Below, piece after piece: positions 32,770 through 43,438 of a stretch of 64,000 nucleotides of DNA. Below the pieces are notes generated by a model that saw only the letters and a program-made list of their open reading frames with translations, was not told the DNA's origin and ran no database searches. Both the position numbers and the translations under genes were made by a program. How positions within the stretch are numbered: position 1 is the first letter of the stretch; each line of letters begins with the position of its first letter. Origin of the DNA: Lunularia cruciata (Eukaryota; Streptophyta; Marchantiopsida; Lunulariales; Lunulariaceae); assembly GCA_948567375.1 (NCBI GenBank), contig OX419756.1, forward strand, positions 37,488,552 to 37,552,551, written 5' to 3'.

Positions 32770-34506
32770 CTATCGCGTTTTCAGTAGCCTAACTGTCAAC
32801 GGCTCAACCATTTCAGATGACAGCTTCAATGTCTCAGCAAGATTGACAGGGTGGGATGATGAACTCTCCCATACGAACTCGAGAACCAGTTTCGCCACCC
32901 ACATCTGGACAGTGGCCATGCCCATCGCCCTCCCGGGACAAACTCGGCGTCCAGCACCAAAAGGGGCCAGCCTTAAGTCACTGCCTTTCACGTCAAAATC
33001 GATTCCACCTTCGCTCACTACGAAACGCTCTGGAATAAATTTAAGCGGATTTCTCCAGACATCAGGATCACGGGTAATCGCCCACATATTCACCATAGCT
33101 GTAGTTCCGGCCGGTACATGGTGTCCGGCAACACACACGTCTCGCGTGCTCAACCTGGCCCATGAGAGAAGCGGGCCAGGGGGATGCAGCCTTAGCGTCT
33201 CCTTCACAACTGCCTGTAGGTAGCTGGATTGCGCAATATGGGCCTCTGTGACGTTTTTCTCCTCCCCTACAATTCTTTCCAACTCCACCCTCAACTTACA
33301 CTGGATATCAGGATTCAAGACCAGTTCAGCCATTACCCACTCTGTCAAAAGGGCAGTGGTGTCGGTTCCTCGAAAAATCATCTCCTGCGCACCGGAAATG
33401 AAACCGTTATTCCTGCAGTCTACACATTGAACACACAACCAGTCATCTGACAACAGGATAGCCCAGACAGAACCTACGATAGGGAGGAATTGAATTCTCA
33501 CCCAGAGTACAGATATCATGTCTGGGTCCGAGAGCTTATCTTCGCCCTCCAAGTCCATGAGAATGTCCACAAAATCCATCTCCTCTCGACTGCCTTTCTC
33601 GGAGGCATTTCGAAGACGATGCTGATCAATGATGTTTTGGACGAAAGCCACGACTCTAGGAACGAGGTTCGAGCATCTTCCGCGAACGTTTTGGGGATCA
33701 ACGACCTCTAGAATGGGCAAGTGGTCGGCCCAATTGAAGATACCGAGAAGCTCGAACCCTTCGCTGACCATCTCTTTCAACTCAGTCGCTTCCCCACTAT
33801 TCTCAAAGTCATACCTTCTACCAAATACGCTTCTCATCACATTGTTGAGAGCCGCATGTTGGAAATACCCTCTTACTCTTACAGTGCCATCCGTGGACGT
33901 AGATGTACGTTCTGCCAGAGATTCCACCATACTCATCACCTCCTCCTGGCGTGCACATTGATGAGCCGATATTCGCTTGGGGGAGAACAAATGATTAGCA
34001 GCAATCCTCCTCAATCGTCTCCAATATTCACCATATGGTGCGAATCCCATAGCTCTTGAAAATAAAAGCTGCTGGGCTGACTGCTTGATAGGACGATCAG
34101 AAAATGCTGAACTATGGAGAATTTCACGGGCAGAGGCAGCAGAACTGGACACAACGAGCCTGGTGCTACCCATGCTCAGTGCCATCAAGCTTTCGGCGCC
34201 GTAGTCTCGAGCGAGCTTACCCAACCTCCTGTGTGCTTGAGTTCCCATCTCCATCAGGCTTCCGAACACAGGATATCCTCGGGGCCCGGGAATGGGATTC
34301 CGGCCACGATAGAGAGCCCAGGCTGCTCCACCAGGAGCAGCCCAGAACAAAATCAGTATAAAAGCACATATCACACCCAATGATAAAATCGTCAAACCGG
34401 AGTTTCCCTGCTCGAATAGCGTCGACCTCCCATTCCTTGTTAGGAGGGGAAGAGCTAGCATCCAAAATCCCCCAGCTCCACCACTCATGACCCCATCAAG
34501 TGACAT
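32770..34506 (-). CDS. CYP78A: Cytochrome P450, CYP78A family (two exons, 539 aa)
   Basis: A haem monooxygenase of the ER membrane. CYP78A enzymes (KLUH/CYP78A5, PLASTOCHRON1 in flowering plants) control organ size and leaf initiation through an unidentified mobile signal. Exon 1 is 34506-33502 and exon 2 is 33384-32770; the 117-bp intron 33501-33385 (GTGAGA...GCAG) falls at the usual CYP78A position, inside the I-helix region. In the spliced protein: membrane anchor about 37-58, Pro-rich hinge PIPGPRG at 71, I-helix FRGTDTT near 339-345, KETLR at 396-400 (ExxR), PERF at 453-456, haem loop FGAGRRVCPG with Cys 484. All key residues are present and no lesion is seen. The length fits the family. 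The start is the first ATG with a matching anchor. The exact family member is not assignable without a tree. Confidence 0.95.
   Translation of the reverse strand: MSLDGVMSGGAGGFWMLALPLLTRNGRSTLFEQGNSGLTILSLGVICAFILILFWAAPGGAAWALYRGRNPIPGPRGYPVFGSLMEMGTQAHRRLGKLARDYGAESLMALSMGSTRLVVSSSAASAREILHSSAFSDRPIKQSAQQLLFSRAMGFAPYGEYWRRLRRIAANHLFSPKRISAHQCARQEEVMSMVESLAERTSTSTDGTVRVRGYFQHAALNNVMRSVFGRRYDFENSGEATELKEMVSEGFELLGIFNWADHLPILEVVDPQNVRGRCSNLVPRVVAFVQNIIDQHRLRNASEKGSREEMDFVDILMDLEGEDKLSDPDMISVLWVRIQFLPIVGSVWAILLSDDWLCVQCVDCRNNGFISGAQEMIFRGTDTTALLTEWVMAELVLNPDIQCKLRVELERIVGEEKNVTEAHIAQSSYLQAVVKETLRLHPPGPLLSWARLSTRDVCVAGHHVPAGTTAMVNMWAITRDPDVWRNPLKFIPERFVVSEGGIDFDVKGSDLRLAPFGAGRRVCPGRAMGMATVQMWVAKLVLEFVWESSSSHPVNLAETLKLSSEMVEPLTVRLLKTR
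33385..33501 (-). other. Intron of the P450 gene (117 bp, no stop, in frame)
   Basis: The boundaries are TGG|GTGAGA and GCGCAG|GAGATG on the minus strand. The intron is exactly 39 codons long and has no stop, so an open frame runs through it and hides it from ORF-based prediction. The 39 residues match nothing in P450s and would disrupt the I-helix. Confidence 0.9.
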
Positions 34507-34936
34507 TGCGATGATCTCCTATACCTTGTGCCTTACAAGGCAGCTCACACTTTCCAGCCAAATAAGGATCAATACTAGAGCTGAGGCAAATCACTTTAAC
34601 ACGAAAGAACCACCATCCGATTTACGGAGTGATAGCATCAGCGGAGAGAAACCTATTGGAATTGGCACGATGAGTCCAGACAGGAGCGCACTGTCACCAA
34701 GTCTCAGTCGACCTAACTGAATTTCAAACCGAGATGAAATGCACGCTTAATTTCTTGGCCAGGAATTGCAGGAACAAGACTCGTACGGGTTACTTCGACG
34801 ACTCGCATGAATGGGAGGGCTGGTCAAGAGATCGAAGGGAGGCGCAAGAGCTTTGAATTGAATGGGGAACTTGAAGTGAGAGGAGAACCTGGTGCAGATG
34901 GGTGAAGTTATGGTGGAAGAAGTCCCTAGAAGCTTG

Positions 34937-34953
34937 GACGCTATATAAGCGTC
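34937..34953 (-). promoter_or_regulatory. Likely TATA box of the P450 gene within an inverted repeat
   Basis: On the minus strand GACGCTTATATAGCGTC holds a TATATA core between perfectly complementary 6-base arms (GACGCT and AGCGTC on the plus strand). It lies about 430 bp above the start codon, so the 5' leader would be roughly 400 bases. No closer TATA box is evident. Confidence 0.5.
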
Positions 34954-34959
34954 ACAAAA

Positions 34960-36772
34960 GACGGCGATACAAACAGGAGGCGCAGTACTCTGAAAGGTTG
35001 CAGGCGGCGGAGGGTAGGAGTGCATTCTAGCGTTGTAATCGAAACAGAGCTCGCGTGAGAGCTTGTGAGCACGTGCGAGCCGCCATGTTGTCAGACCGTG
35101 TTTGTCTGACTGAATTGCACCATATCTGTGGCGCCTTCACTGGCCTTCCTCATCAGAGCGGGTATACCAAACTGCATGCATGAAAGCCTGGATCCGTGTC
35201 TGCCATATTTCTCCAGTACTTGGTAATGGTACGAGAAATTGGTAATAACTGTACCGCACATAGTTTATCTCAACAGCAAGAAAGTGTGATTAGACGTTCG
35301 GCATCAGCAGAAACACCTCCATTCGGAGAAGGCTCAATGATGTACCATTGACTAGATGGTAGACACGGATGTTCTGAAGTATCTGAACAAGCCAAACGAC
35401 CTCCATGCGCAATTCGTGGCACCATACGGACGGCAGCATTTGTCCTCTGCGCTTAGGAGCCTTTGTATTCGCTCGTTTAATTTGCGCCGTCACTGACGAG
35501 CTCCTCTTCGAGCTATACCAGTGTGCTTTGTGTATGTATATACCATCAATGGAACCGTTAACTGGAGTTCTCTGACCGGGGGCCCGCCGTTCTATTAATT
35601 TGGGATATTCAGTAATAAGATCCATACTTAAGACAAACATGCTGGCCATTTGACGTGTTGTGGCAATATGCTCTTCTCTTGTGCCCAACCTTGGAATAGC
35701 TCTATGGAGGAAACCATATTAAGTCAAAAATAACTCGACTAATCCCTCGTTTAGAGGGTTACGCTGTACACCCTTTCGTATTAAGTTTAGTTAGCGCTGA
35801 GCAGATAATGAAACGAGGATCTAGATATGCTATTTAAGCACTCAATTGCCAACTCAACTAAATTTTCACTTGTTGCAGAATTTCAAATAAATGTAACCTC
35901 CAACTGTTTAATACGTACCAACCAACTAGGCCTTCTCCTCTTCCTCTGATACCTTTCGTTTTGGTGCATCTGCGTTAATCTCATTACTCATTAGTGATAT
36001 AGCAGGTCCTAAAATGGAAGCCGCCAACAACAGTGGTCAAATTGCAAGTCCAGAGCTCACAGAATTGCACCAGCTTTTATTGGTCAGGCTCTATCTGCCA
36101 AGAGCTTTTAGCGGACTTTTATCCTCTACAATTAGGGAAGGTTTAATGGCGGACAGCATGAGTTAGGATATCAGGAGGGCTCCCCAGTTTGACGCGCAGA
36201 TATCATTAAATCTGCACTAATATTGTAAAATATCTTTAACCCTGCACTAGATGTGTTTACAACGTGTTGAAACGTGCTGCGCTCGAGACTTATGTGGATC
36301 TCGCCTTCCTAGGGACGGGTGAGCCATGCGGATGATCATTTATATTTTGGGGCAGAGATTAGTGCATCTTGACAATACCACACACTAGATTAATTAATTT
36401 AGCAGACACACGAGTCTAACTGTGTTAAGTTAATCAGGTTAATATCCTGGTAGTTGAATATTTCCCATTCTACTTCAACAGGTAAGGTTACACTGGTGCG
36501 TTTTGATACTTTCCGTTTAATCTTGGGTCATCCCATTTATCTAAAATATTCAACCTCATCCAGATAATCACTTCCTTTTCCAGATAAGGAACTCAGCATG
36601 ACTTGGCTAGTCGGGATAAGTACAGAAGTTGATTCTTTTTCTCATTGATATCTTTCAAGTATGTAGTAGGTTCATCTGACTAATCTCATTTTTCTCATCG
36701 ATATCTTTCAAGTAAAATAGGTTCATTCTGCCTGATTTTCGACCTAGTAAAGTCCATATTTATATTAGTAAA
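34960..36772. other. Intergenic, 5' side of the P450 gene
   Basis: The only long open frame (35,290-35,688 minus, 132 codons) has no start context, homology or codon signature that I trust. No other structure was seen. Confidence 0.35.
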
Positions 36773-36955
36773 GAGAAAGGCGATCGCGTAGGATAACACG
36801 AAGGATGGAGTCTTCCCATCAAGCCGTACAAGGATAACGAATGAGAGGTAAAATGGGGCAAAGCCCCAATAGTATCAGAATGAGATTTTGGTCACAAGAG
36901 GTCAAATGGAACTAAGTCCCAATAGTATCGGTATGAGAAATTTTCCCTACTCCTA
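36773..36955 (+). repeat. Short dispersed repeat with palindromic core, copy 1
   Basis: It has an AGGCGA-type lead, then CCCATCAAGCCGTACAAGG, then GGTAAAATGGGGCAAAGCCCC and AATAGTATC. The core TGGGGC..GCCCCA can form a hairpin. A diverged second core (AACTAAGTCCCAATAGTATC) follows about 70 bases later. The same elements recur at 39.5 and 39.7 kb. Confidence 0.7.
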
Positions 36956-38483
36956 AAGTATGAAGCAAGTTGAATCATTAACCTCTTTTGGTTGTACCAA
37001 GGAAGTGAATGTTAATCTACGGTGTATAAAAGTATCGACGGGTTCGAAATGTGTTGTGTGATAGAACTATGCAAACACGACATTAAAACTTTTCTTGTAC
37101 AGTTTCTGAACCCCGGCAGCTTACCACTGGCCACCAGAACCATTGTATATATACACTGATATGAAGACACATGACGTTACTTTATGGAAACCTGCATGAC
37201 AACCTTTGACCCAATTTCTAAATCTGTTGGAAGGATTCTCCCTCCTACATAGGGACAACCTCAAGAGATTTAATGCGATACAGAATTCTAGTCTTTTCAA
37301 TCGGGCCCATGTGTGCACGTGAGCTGGTGGATTGAGCAGCGTTTTCTATTTCGAAGATACCCCAGTGGGTGATCCAGGAGGACAAGAAAATATATGAACT
37401 GATAGAAAGTTTGATAATGTCCCCCCTCTTTTGAAACATGCAAGAATGAGGTATGAACATGTTAAGCCTCTAGTGCTCGAAATCTTATCCCGAGCTGTGT
37501 ACGTATTGTCACGGCGTTAGACGATAAACAGCACCGACAAACACAACGGGAATATCTGAGACGAAGCCGGATCCTCACGTGGGCCCCACTGTACTCATCC
37601 GCCGAATTTTCCTTGCTGGGGCAGATGAATGCAGGAATTCACGCCCATGGAAGACGAGCGAGGCTGCTTACATCAGGTCTACCTGCGGTTGCTACAAAGA
37701 ATGATAACTAGGTTGTCTGAATCTATAATATGAAAGTCTTTTTGTGGGAAATAGTAGATTGAGATTTTACTTTAGAAGAACAACGACAATGAGAACTTTG
37801 CTGAGGTGTTTCCCCTTCTCGTAACAACATCGTGCTCCCGAAGGTGACATATTTCACACTGCTCGAGATCGTGTAACAAGAAACCAACCTTGCAGCGATG
37901 CAGTTGTGAAAGCACACATAAAGAAATGGAGGAAATCATGAACCCCCTCTCTGCCCCTGGATGCACAATGGCATGCACTGTAGCGGACAAACTATCGGAC
38001 TCTGAGCCGAGATAATTGACCCTGCATTATGGTACAGTAGGTACCATCACACCGTTGTGCAGGCAAATTCAGTCTCTCTCTCTCTAGTGTTGTCCACAAG
38101 AGAGAGAGTATATTACGGTTTGGAGGGTTCCGGCATACCGTGTTCTCCACCCGGCAGGTCTTGAGGATTCCCGCGCGAACGCGTTCTCGTCGGACCCATC
38201 GTAGTGAAACTGTCCCAGGAGCTGTGCGTAAAATCCAAGGGAAGCCGGTGGAATCCATCTTTACGCGGGGACGTATAACCGGTTCCATTTTAGCACGGAT
38301 TTGGACCCACTAACCACCGTTAAGTGTCCACACTAGTACCGGTAGTACCCCACTAGGCCCATTATGAGGCCACATAATAACTGATTTGCAGACGGGGGAG
38401 AGAAGGTACATAAAAGTGCGCCAGCGATGAATCCTGATTACCCCTCAAAAATATAATATAATCACGGTTTGTGTGGATATAAA

Positions 38484-38516
38484 ATGGCATTTCAGAGTGG
38501 CCCACAAGGACCACAG
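38484..38516 (+). CDS. Possible first coding exon, MAFQSGPQGPQ
   Basis: The ATG at 38484 opens an 11-codon segment ending CAG|GTATGA, a good splice donor. A TATA-like CATAAAAG lies about 75 bases upstream (38,409). It may be the first exon of a plus-strand gene ending at 41,241-41,394, but the phases do not join directly, so at least one exon between them would be required and I did not find it. Confidence 0.25.
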
Positions 38517-39484
38517 GTATGATGCGGCATGGTTTAGTTTTGGCACGGAGGAGGATGAGAACGTGCTTGGTCTAAGACATTGGGATCTGGACCAGCCAAT
38601 ACATGTTCACGATCTCGTCTGGCAAAACTTAATGCACTTGGTCAGTCGCGTTAATGGCACTGGAAACATGCTTCATAGTTTTTACGATATTTGACCTCTT
38701 GCTCATTTCTCTCGCTCGAGTGAGACTTACACGGTTTGTCACCACCACGTCGATATGTTGTGTATATAGACCTGGATTTTATGGCTTTATGTTGTATCTT
38801 CGATGATCGCTATATTTAGTTGAGAATGCTGTTTTCTTCGTTGTTTTGACTTCCCTGCGACTAGATGGCCGATTAGATTCCAAAGAAGCTTGCTGCAACT
38901 TGCTGATGGTGTTTCCATTGGATTTGTTTCCTCTAATGGTCTTATATTAACTTGAAGGGAATGATGTTAAGAAAGAAAATTTCTTGTGGCAGAACTTATG
39001 TTTAGATTAAGCCACGGTGGATGATGATATCCTTAATTAAAATCGTCACAAGGAACTTCATGAGGTAGACACGACTGCGCATATTTTCACAACAGACTTC
39101 CTTCCTAGTGGGACTCACACCTTTAAAGTGATATAGTTCAGGACCAACATTTAAATTTCTAGAATGAGAGCATCACTAGGATAAGGTTTTTTATTGGAAG
39201 GTGTCAATCCACAACAAGTCGTTACATTTAAGAATAGTATAGTACACAAAACTTGGTATGTCAATTTCAGCTGGAGTTGTCTTTCCATGTAAAAGCACCT
39301 TTTTCCGAAAATGATATTTTGTACCTACAACAACATGGTAGTAGCCTGGTGGAAACCAAGATCACGAAGAGGTGTTATGATAGGTAAATTTTTTATAGAT
39401 ATAACTACCAGTAACTAGACAAAATAGAGTCATAGAAACACTTTCGTAAATTGAGACTGCAACTGTTTATGACTATTACGAGAT

Positions 39485-39590
39485 AAAGGCGACTTGACTT
39501 GATCGAAAGACCCCATCAAGCCCATAAGAGGTAAGAAGTAAAATGGGGCTAAACCCCAATAGTATCTATATGAGAAATCTGCCCTCCTAT
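39485..39590 (+). repeat. Short dispersed repeat, copy 2
   Basis: It has AAGGCGACTT, CCCCATCAAGCCCATAAGAG, then AAAATGGGGCTAAACCCCAATAG followed by TATCTATATGAGAAAT. Same order and spacing as copy 1, but the first half is shortened. Confidence 0.7.
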
Positions 39591-39664
39591 AACCCAAGTT
39601 ATTGCTTCATGCGTAACCAATACAAAGGAGACGTTGAGACTGCAACTGTTTAGCACTGTGACCA

Positions 39665-39790
39665 AGTTATAGCTCTATTGGGGCTTAGCCCCATTTTACC
39701 TTTTCTTGTCTCCCCTTGTACGGCTTGATGGGGGTCTTCCCATCCTTTGTTTTTTCTACACGGTCGCCTGCTTATTTAGTTATAGCTTTA
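39665..39790 (-). repeat. Short dispersed repeat, copy 3 (inverted)
   Basis: On the minus strand it reads AGGCGACCGTG, then GGATGGGAAGACCCCCATCA, AGCCGTACAAGG, then GGTAAAATGGGGCTAAGCCCC. Its core is a perfect palindrome (GGGGCTAAGCCCC). It faces copy 2 across about 75 bases. Confidence 0.7.
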
Positions 39791-41240
39791 CGAGTGACCA
39801 ATACAAAGGAGATGCTTGGCCTGGTCACTGAGAAACCTGGTACTGGTCTTCTCGGATTAGAGAGGTGAACCACACAAAGGCTTGAAAGCTGTTGTGAAAT
39901 GCCAGTAGTGAATTGCCCCAATAGTTAATTCCAGTAGTCGGATTCCAGTAGTGAATTGCCCCAAATTCACTACTGGAATCTAGAAAAGCTGTGCACCGAA
40001 CTTGCAATTGACTTGCAATTGATCTCATTACTGGTAATTAAATTGCTGTTCTGGTTGCGGTTCCAATTACTCTTATAATGGATTTTGGCTAGCCAAGCAT
40101 GCAGAGGCCACCTCTAGTCTAGTTTTGTTAATATATTTTTCGCTGTACTTATCGAAGCCTTCAAAGGTGATAGAAACGATAATAACGGGTTATTCAACAG
40201 GATGGTAGGAAAGATAAAAACGATTTACACTAGATTAGTGCGAATTTAATTTGAATTAATTTATCCCAGATTAATCTGAATTTAATTTATCCCAGATTCC
40301 TTTCTCGCATGGTAGTAATTCTGAATGACTAAAGTGTAACATCTTGAATGAATTTTTATCACTGTAATCTACAACCAAATTTAGACAATCTTCAAGTTTT
40401 AGTCATGTCAAATCTGCATTGAATTATTTCATTAGTAATTAGTAATAGATCAATTATAGCAAAAGACACCTCAAGATAAAGTAAATCTATAAACAATAAT
40501 CGTCCATTTTGTTAGCTTAAAATCCTTTTTTAAATAGACTTCTTATATGGTTCATTCTGGGAAAGAAGATTATGTAGTTGTAAACCCCTATTCTAATTCT
40601 CACCCCTATTGAAGTGTTCTCATTTTTATATCGTCGTTATATATTGTAACGTATGAGAAACGACTCACGAATTATTGATTAATAAACTTTACTCTATCTT
40701 TTTCCTCGTGTTCTTATGATACGGTAGTTTAGTATCTCAGTTTAGTATCTTTAGTATCTAGCGTTATTCTGTCATGCTACATAATAACCCAACAGTATTG
40801 GAGGTTTGTCATGTAGAAAGATATAGTCAAAGAACCTCCTTGACTAACTTTCAAAAGTAATAAATTTTTATTGTCTTAATTTCGATTTGTGGTGGTATAG
40901 TCTACAGTTATTGATGACCATATCATGATAAATTAAGGTTCAATTACATTAAATTTGGATCAATTAAATAATTAGATTCTAACCATGACAAATTTGTATA
41001 AATATAGAGCTAATAAATAATCTCTTCCACTGCTTTTGCTTCTTCTTTTTCTCTCTTGAAACACTTATTTCTTGTTATTGCATGATAAGTAGTGCAATGA
41101 TCATCAACAGATGGTAGGTAAGGTTAAAAATATCACATTATAATAATTCAGGATCAAGGATTAAGGAAATCAATAACACCATGAGTTGCAAATTTTTCAA
41201 TAAATATCATCTGACGGTTTCTGTTTCATGCCTTCTCCAG

Positions 41241-41394
41241 GAATGCTGCGGGAGATTTGAGAAATCTCGGGAAAACTCTCAAAGATACATTTGGGTCTGA
41301 CGGCTTCGGAAAGTTGAGCCTCTTAGCGATTTTTGTAGTCGCCCTCATTCACGACGTGTTGTTTGACTTGCTGGCTACTTTACGTTGTATCTGA
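41241..41394 (+). CDS. Candidate terminal exon with a membrane segment
   Basis: A pyrimidine-rich acceptor (CATGCCTTCTCCAG) at 41,240 is followed by 50 codons and a TGA. The product begins NAAGDLRNLGKTLKDTFGSD and then has a hydrophobic run (LSLLAIFVVALIHDVLFDLL) that could be a tail anchor. The composition is that of a real protein and unlike the surrounding AT-rich DNA. The first base completes a codon started in an upstream exon. I do not recognise the family. Confidence 0.4.
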
Positions 41395-43438
41395 AAGTCG
41401 AAACGTTACACAGCGATGAGTATATTGAGATTTCAAGGATTGAAAATCTATAAATCTTTAAACCTTTTTCAACATGTTTATTGTAATCTGAAATAATACG
41501 AGTTTCGTTTACGATTCAAATTGATTACTAAGATATTGGTATGAGGTTGAAGTATGTTTGAGAATCCATTGATCAAACTAACAAAGTAGAGGTTCAATTT
41601 CTGATATATTCATAATTATCAGGATTTAATGGTTACTTACTTTCCATCCATTTGGTGCATTACATGGTCAAAATCTTCTCCTTAAAAACATATCTCCTTG
41701 ATCATATACGCAGTTTTAGCATCTAAGACAAGGTTATTATGATATTTATCCTTTAAGAGTCTTTTATCATACTCAGTCAGAAATTTAGTACTGCATCCAT
41801 AATCATTTTCATATTGTTTCTGAAATAAAAAATTGATTAGGAAGTTGCTTTATTCAGCACTTAACTTCTGAAAATGGAAGAACGATAGGAAAGCTATTTA
41901 TTCCCAAACATCTGGCCAAGACCTCCGATAAGCCCTAAGATCACCCTATCAGTGTCGATAAACCGATCAGCTCTACGCTGCAGGTCCACCTATCCATGGG
42001 GAGTAACAGGAGATTTTAGAAAGATATCCAGGTTGTCTTCATTCTTATCTTCCCCGTCCCATGATGGAAAATGGAACTGATACTACAATTGGGAAAGTGA
42101 GTTCATCATGCCTACTATGTAATGTGAGTTCTCAGTAGAGTACCTGAGTTCCCCATCCATCTCAACTTTTCTTTACCTATTGTATGTAGTTTGATGAAGC
42201 TAAGATATTAGTAAAGCCAGAACCATGCAGGTTTACCTCTAACATGTTCTGTTCAGAAATTTACCGCACACAAGATAGGTATTAAAGTAGGAGGGACACC
42301 CAGACAGGACTCTCGTTAGAGACATATGAGTCTGGCTCTTGTTTCAAAAGTTACGTATGCCTTGTGCTACTGAAAGAGATTTGTTGAATTGCTGAGAGTT
42401 CTCGTGCTATACCGTGTCACCTATGCTTCACATAATGAAACAATCATGAAGAATCTTTTACATACTCTCATTTTCATGATTACAGTTTCCGTCTACTTGA
42501 GGACAAGGGGGAAATTTCTCCCATCCTTGACAATGATTAATAGTGTTCTAATTGATTAGATACCACATTGCACATCATATAAATCTACTTTTCTCCTGGA
42601 GCATGCATAACATTCGACTCAAGTTGAATTTTTAGCATGTTTGTGTGCTTGTTCCTCCTGATTCCCATGTAGCTCCTTAACAAGGCATAATGTGATAAGA
42701 CAAACGTGTTATACGGAAATGAAGATCCACGAATATGGTCTAGTTCATGAATATCATCTGAACACTCTAGAAGATTTCAAACAGTCCGTAATCGATGTTG
42801 AAGTATAAGAAGCATCTGGAGAAATCGCTCGACTTCGACTGAGCAGTTTAAGGTGGAAGTCCCAGGGAACATAATGCGCAACTATAAAAATTCAGCTCGA
42901 ATGCCTCCTCTTGACACAACTCGGAACCAAGTAGTAGAACAAGTGAAATAAATACAATTAGCCATGTTTTGGCCTTATAGACAAAATTGTTCACATTCGA
43001 AAGACGAAGTCTAACACAAACTCGCCAAACTACCTCATTGACTCGCAGAATGCCTTGTTCTAACTACAGTTGTAATCAGACCAGAGTAGAAAATCGGCCT
43101 TGGTGCCAATTGAAAGGAATCAGTGTCAACCTTACACACAAAAAGCTAAAAACAAATGTGAGCCATTTACAAAGTTCTTGTTCGAAGATGCAAGTATATC
43201 AACAAGCTATCACCTTCCAAGACACGGCTACATGCTCCCATACTCCCAACGGAGCCCTGTATTGAATCACAGTTCAGGTACTACAGGTCGTGCATCCGAT
43301 ATCGAGCATACGACTCATGAGACTTAAAACTGTTTACTCATTGCCTGTCTTTCCAGTCCTAGGTCAAAAAGGAGAAAAGTTAGAGATAAGGACAATCGAA
43401 TAATTTTACAGCACAAAGTCCAGCAAACACCGTGTTCA

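Noticed and set aside
32843-34383. Plus-strand frames antisense to the P450 gene
   Set aside because: Shadows of a GC-richer coding strand; no motifs.
34747-35025. Minus-strand 92-codon frame above the P450 gene
   Set aside because: Part of it lies in the likely 5' leader below the TATA box at 34.94 kb and part crosses the promoter. It is Ser/Pro-rich with no homology; at most an upstream ORF by chance.
35290-35688. 132-codon minus-strand frame upstream of the P450 gene
   Set aside because: I considered a Harbinger-type transposase relic because of a SIDG motif, but the following motifs do not fit in order. No support.
38070-38115. CT-rich and GA-rich inverted stretch around TTGTCCACAAG
   Set aside because: Simple-sequence microsatellite arms that can pair; no evidence of an RNA gene.
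38473-38694. 73-codon plus-strand frame with DAAWFSFGTEEDENVLGL
   Set aside because: It begins at GTG and overlaps the better-supported mini-exon and splice donor at 38,484-38,516 in another frame. No family recognised.
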